Below, piece after piece: positions 60,975 to 64,000 of a stretch of DNA of 64,000 bases. The stretch covers positions 248,001 to 312,000 of the forward strand of contig NZ_JARXVH010000003.1 in the NCBI RefSeq assembly GCF_029892565.1, in the 5' to 3' direction. Under the pieces are notes generated by a model that saw nothing but the letters and a program-made list of their open reading frames with translations, searched no databases and had not been told where the DNA came from. Within the stretch, counting starts at the first letter, position 1, and every line of letters begins with the position of its first letter. The position numbers were made by a program, and so were the translations under genes. Source of the DNA: Streptomyces pseudovenezuelae. GTDB lineage: Bacteria > Actinomycetota > Actinomycetes > Streptomycetales > Streptomycetaceae.

Positions 60975-62276
60975 GTGCGCGTGCGAAGAAGCTGGGCGGG
61001 TACGGCGTCGGCGGTCGGTGGCCTCGTCCTGGTACTCGCCGCGTGCGGCCCGGGCACCGACTCGGGCGCCGGATCCGCCACCCACACCCCCGTATCCATC
61101 GCCAACGCCCCCGCCAAGCTCCCGATCCCGCGCGGCAAGGGCAGTAAGACGCCCGACGACTTCAACGGTGACGGCCATCGCGACCTCGTACTCAACGACT
61201 TGGTGAAGGACCAGGCGCACGCGGACGACCCCGGTATCGGCGTCGCCTACGGCAGCGCGCGTGGACTCACGCCCGGCGCACGGCAGTTGCTCAGTCCGAA
61301 GACGCGGGCGGCGGCGACCAAGGGTCAACTCCCCGCCGTTTTCGACGCGGAGGAGAGCTGCGACCTGGACGGCGACGGCTTCACCGACCTCGTCGTCTCC
61401 ACCGACCCGCCCTACGACGGGCAGGGGCAGCCGCCGGTCCCGTTGCAGCTTCTCTTCGGCTCCCCCGCAGGTCTGGCGACCCGCGGCGTCCACCTCGTGG
61501 TCCCGCCCGCCGCCCGCTTCGGCAACGACTGGGCCGACCAGCCGGTGTGCGGCGACTTCGACGGGGACGGCAGCAAGGACCTGGTCCTGCACGCCTCCGG
61601 CGGCCGACTGACCTATCTGCGCGGCCCGTTCACGCGCAAGGGCGCCCCCAAGAAGGCCGGCGCTCCGCTCCCCTCGCCGGGCGAGGTACCCACCGGTCCC
61701 GCCGCCGACGTGAACCGCGACGGATACGACGACCTGGTGGTCCGTACCGCCCAAGGCACCGGCAAGTCCGCGGTCGTCCTCGGCGGACCGGACGGCCCGG
61801 CCGAGACCGGCGTCGTCCTGCCGGCGGGCATCGACGTGTCCCTCGGCCGCTTCGGCAAGGGCAGGGATCTGGACGCGGCGGTCGGCGCGATGGGGGAGAC
61901 GGCCCTGCGCTACGACCTGCCGACGGCCACTCGCGCCGCCCTCGCCTCCCCCGGCTCCGTCCTCGACGCCGCCGACTTCGACGGCGACGGCCTCAGCGAA
62001 CTCGTCTCCAGCGGCTCGCGCCTGCGCGTCTTCAAGGGCCGTACGACGGGCCTGTCCACGGCCGGCATGGTCACCGTCCAGCCGCCCGTCCACGGCACCA
62101 CCCGCCTCCTCACGGCCGCCGACTTCGACGGCGACGGACGCGCCGACCTGGCGGTGCGGACGTATCGCAGCGAGACGAAGGACACCGTGGCGGTCTATCC
62201 CGGGGTGAAGGGCGACGGGCTGGTCGCGGCGCGGCCGGTCGTCACCTTCTCGACGTCGGCGTTCCTCGTTCCCTGA
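60975..62276 (+). CDS. Lipoprotein with FG-GAP (VCBS) repeats
   Basis: 433 aa from GTG with GAGGTG upstream. Signal with lipobox VLAACG, so membrane-anchored outside the cell. Repeated calcium-loop units D-x-D/N-x-D-G-x-D-L: DDFNGDGHRDLVLND, CDLDGDGFTDLVVS, GDFDGDGSKDLVLH, ADVNRDGYDDLVVR, ADFDGDGLSELVSS, ADFDGDGRADLAVR. These build an integrin-alpha-like beta-propeller of about seven blades. Ligand unknown; first of three such genes in a row. Confidence 0.88.
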   Translation: MRVRRSWAGTASAVGGLVLVLAACGPGTDSGAGSATHTPVSIANAPAKLPIPRGKGSKTPDDFNGDGHRDLVLNDLVKDQAHADDPGIGVAYGSARGLTPGARQLLSPKTRAAATKGQLPAVFDAEESCDLDGDGFTDLVVSTDPPYDGQGQPPVPLQLLFGSPAGLATRGVHLVVPPAARFGNDWADQPVCGDFDGDGSKDLVLHASGGRLTYLRGPFTRKGAPKKAGAPLPSPGEVPTGPAADVNRDGYDDLVVRTAQGTGKSAVVLGGPDGPAETGVVLPAGIDVSLGRFGKGRDLDAAVGAMGETALRYDLPTATRAALASPGSVLDAADFDGDGLSELVSSGSRLRVFKGRTTGLSTAGMVTVQPPVHGTTRLLTAADFDGDGRADLAVRTYRSETKDTVAVYPGVKGDGLVAARPVVTFSTSAFLVP

Positions 62277-62457
62277 CGCATCGAGCGGCTCGGGCGGCAC
62301 ACGCACCGCAGGCCGCACTCGCGTGGCCAAAATAACCGAACTCACGTACAACCCTTACCCTTCCGCGCCGGTCTCCTGATCGCCGGCGCCCGCGCCCCAC
62401 CTGCGCGGACCCGGCACCTCCCCGGAGTCCCCTACCTTTCCTCCCTGGAGCGCCTCC

Positions 62458-63891
62458 TTGCGCAAGCGCACCCTCCTGCTGGCCGTCGGGCTCACCACCG
62501 GCCTGCTCACCGCTCTGCCCGGCACCGCGACCGCGGCGCCCTCCAGGCTGGCCGGTGACTTCAACGGCGACGGCTATCGCGATGTCGCCATCGGCGCGGA
62601 CAGCGCCGACGTCGGCTCCGTCCAGTACGCGGGCGCGGTCGTCGTCCTGTACGGCTCCGCCTCCGGCGTCTCGGCCGCGAAGAAGACGGTCATCACCCAG
62701 AACTCCGCCGGCGTCCCCGGCGCCGCCGAGCAGGGCGACCGCTTCGGCAACAGCCTCGCCGCCGGCGACCTGAACGCCGACGGCTACGCGGACCTCGTGG
62801 TCGGCGCCCAGTACGAGAGCATCGGCTCCCGCGACGGCATCGGCACCGCCACCGTCATCTGGGGCGGCAAGTCCGGCCTGACCGGCGGTTCGGTGCTGCC
62901 CTCGCCGGGCGGACTGAACGAGTGGGGCGGCTACTCCTCCGGCATCGCGACCGGCGACTTCGACGGCGACGGCAAGACGGACGTGACGGTCACCGGCCAG
63001 AGCCGCACCGGTCTGTACAAGGGCCCGTTCACCCGCGCCGGGAAGCCCGTCGGCCTGACCTCCGTGGGCGAGGTCGGCTCGACGTACGGCGTGATCGCGG
63101 GCGACCTGGACGCCGACGGCGCGGCCGAGCGCGTGTACCCGTACGCGACCGACGGCGACCTCGGCGGCGTCATCGGCTACTTCGGCTACGACCCCGAGGG
63201 CTACGACTCCCACCCGGAGTCGAACTACGCCCGGACCGAGCTGCCGCTGGCCGACGGCGACCAGGGCGCGGTCGGCGACATCAACGGCGACGGCTACGGT
63301 GACCTCGTCCTCGGCGACCACGAGGACCCGCGCAGCGACAAGAAGACGGGCCACAAGGGCGGCCAGATCAGCGTCTGGTACGGCGGCCCGAACGGCCCCG
63401 ACCCGGCACAGAAGCCGACGGTCATCCACCAGGACTCGGCGGGCGTGCCCGGCACCGGCGAGGCCGCGGACCTCTTCGGCTCGGCGCTGAGCGTCGGTGA
63501 CGTCAACGGCGACAAGTACGCCGACGTCGCGGTGGGCGCCTTCGGCGAGGACAACGGCAAGGCCAGGGACTCGGGTTCGGTGACGATCCTGTTCGGCTCG
63601 GCCACCGGCCTCAAGGGCTCCGGCGCCAAGGTGTACACGCAGAACACCGCGGGCGTGCCCGGCGCCGACGAGAGCGGCGACTCCTTCGGCCAGTCCGTCC
63701 GCCTGGTCGACCTCGACAAGAACGGCAAGGCCGACCTGGTCGTCGGCTCCGGCTACGAGAACGCCTACGGCGCGATCACCGTCCTGCGCGGCGCCGCCTC
63801 CGGCCTCACCACCAGCGGTGCCAAGTTCCTCAGCGCCCGTGACGTCTCCCTCAAGGGCGACGCGTCCTTCGGCTGGGTGATCGGCCAGTGA
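62458..63891 (+). CDS. Secreted FG-GAP repeat protein
   Basis: 477 aa from TTG with GGAG upstream. Signal peptide MRKRTLLLAVGLTTGLLTAL cut near ATAA. Seven FG-GAP blades with calcium loops: GDFNGDGYRDVAIG, GDLNADGYADLVVG, GDFDGDGKTDVTVT, GDINGDGYGDLVLG, GDVNGDKYADVAVG, VDLDKNGKADLVVG, and the FG/GAP-like SxG motif (GVPGAAEQGDRFGNSLAAGD). No lipobox or anchor, so released. Stop overlaps the next gene start (GTGA). Confidence 0.9.
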   Translation: MRKRTLLLAVGLTTGLLTALPGTATAAPSRLAGDFNGDGYRDVAIGADSADVGSVQYAGAVVVLYGSASGVSAAKKTVITQNSAGVPGAAEQGDRFGNSLAAGDLNADGYADLVVGAQYESIGSRDGIGTATVIWGGKSGLTGGSVLPSPGGLNEWGGYSSGIATGDFDGDGKTDVTVTGQSRTGLYKGPFTRAGKPVGLTSVGEVGSTYGVIAGDLDADGAAERVYPYATDGDLGGVIGYFGYDPEGYDSHPESNYARTELPLADGDQGAVGDINGDGYGDLVLGDHEDPRSDKKTGHKGGQISVWYGGPNGPDPAQKPTVIHQDSAGVPGTGEAADLFGSALSVGDVNGDKYADVAVGAFGEDNGKARDSGSVTILFGSATGLKGSGAKVYTQNTAGVPGADESGDSFGQSVRLVDLDKNGKADLVVGSGYENAYGAITVLRGAASGLTTSGAKFLSARDVSLKGDASFGWVIGQ

Positions 63892-64000
63892 CGTACCGCC
63901 GAACGACCTGCCGCCGCCTGGCCGTCCTGCTCGCGGCCGGCCTCACCCCGCTCGCCCTCACCGCCCCCGCAGCCCAGGCCGCGACGCCCGCGAAGCCGTA
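63888..64000 (+). CDS. Secreted protein, 5' end only (probable third FG-GAP gene)
   Basis: Begins with a GTG overlapping the previous stop (GTGA). The 37 visible codons encode a signal peptide: basic YRRTTCRRLA, then a hydrophobic stretch (VLLAAGLTPLALTAPAAQA) and a probable cleavage at AQA/AT. Runs off the right edge. Coupling to an FG-GAP gene suggests the same family, but no repeat is visible yet. Confidence 0.65.
   Translation, partial: MTYRRTTCRRLAVLLAAGLTPLALTAPAAQAATPAKP

Overview
The window looks like a 64 kb stretch of a Streptomyces (or very close relative) chromosome. The DNA is very GC-rich with strong G/C at third codon positions, GTG and TTG starts are frequent, and several marker loci are actinobacterial: a dnaK-grpE-dnaJ-hspR operon with HAIR operators, a WhiJ-type regulator/DUF397/RsbW-like ATPase triad, LAXTG surface anchoring, and DUF2617, DUF3151, YbjN and alpha-E/CP-ATP-grasp genes. 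The order purA, kynurenine genes, fba, pyrE, clpB, hspR-dnaK matches what I remember of the central S. coelicolor chromosome; I could not check this by alignment. I see no rRNA, tRNA, CRISPR array, phage or complete insertion sequence.

Layout. 1-9.2 kb: a partial hypothetical gene, a GntR regulator, a class III aminotransferase, purA, a diacylglycerol-kinase-fold protein that has lost its nucleotide motif, and ethanolamine ammonia-lyase (eutBC) divergent from an APC permease. 9.3-17.2 kb: an LAXTG-anchored surface protein, a GbsR/MarR regulator divergent from a two-gene ABC exporter, a cytochrome P450, a secreted protein and an NTF2-like protein. 17.2-21 kb: the WhiJ-like triad and a NarL-type two-component system. 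21-24.1 kb: tryptophan-to-anthranilate (kynurenine) genes. 24.3-36.2 kb: DUF3151, MFS exporter, fba, a 112-bp MITE-like element, pyrE, an epimerase-like protein, a CoxG-like protein, a membrane spermidine-synthase-like protein, DUF2617, a Gly/Ser/Cys-rich membrane protein, an aminotransferase, a PIG-V-like mannosyltransferase and YbjN.

36.3-43 kb: clpB under a HAIR operator, then a compact uncharacterised cluster. It holds a small secreted peptide with four Asp-Ser-Thr-Trp repeats, translationally coupled to a Rieske-like protein without Rieske ligands, and three paralogous LuxR-type regulators. This is the best candidate here for an undescribed system. 43.2-46.6 kb: the CP-ATP-grasp / alpha-E / transglutaminase operon. 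46.6-52.1 kb: an orphan sugar-binding lipoprotein and two tandem secreted PA14 + fibronectin-III proteins. 52.1-57.4 kb: the dnaK operon and a divergent MraY/WecA-like membrane protein. 57.6-64 kb: an EtfD-like membrane Fe-S oxidoreductase, two small enzyme-like proteins (ABM and VOC), and a row of three secreted FG-GAP repeat proteins, the last cut by the window end.

How parts work together. HspR binds HAIR sites upstream of dnaK and clpB, linking the two chaperone loci about 17 kb apart. The kyn genes form a co-directional set from tryptophan to anthranilate. EutBC with the permease would turn imported ethanolamine into acetaldehyde and ammonia. Several convergent gene pairs are separated by strong inverted repeats that should act as bidirectional terminators.
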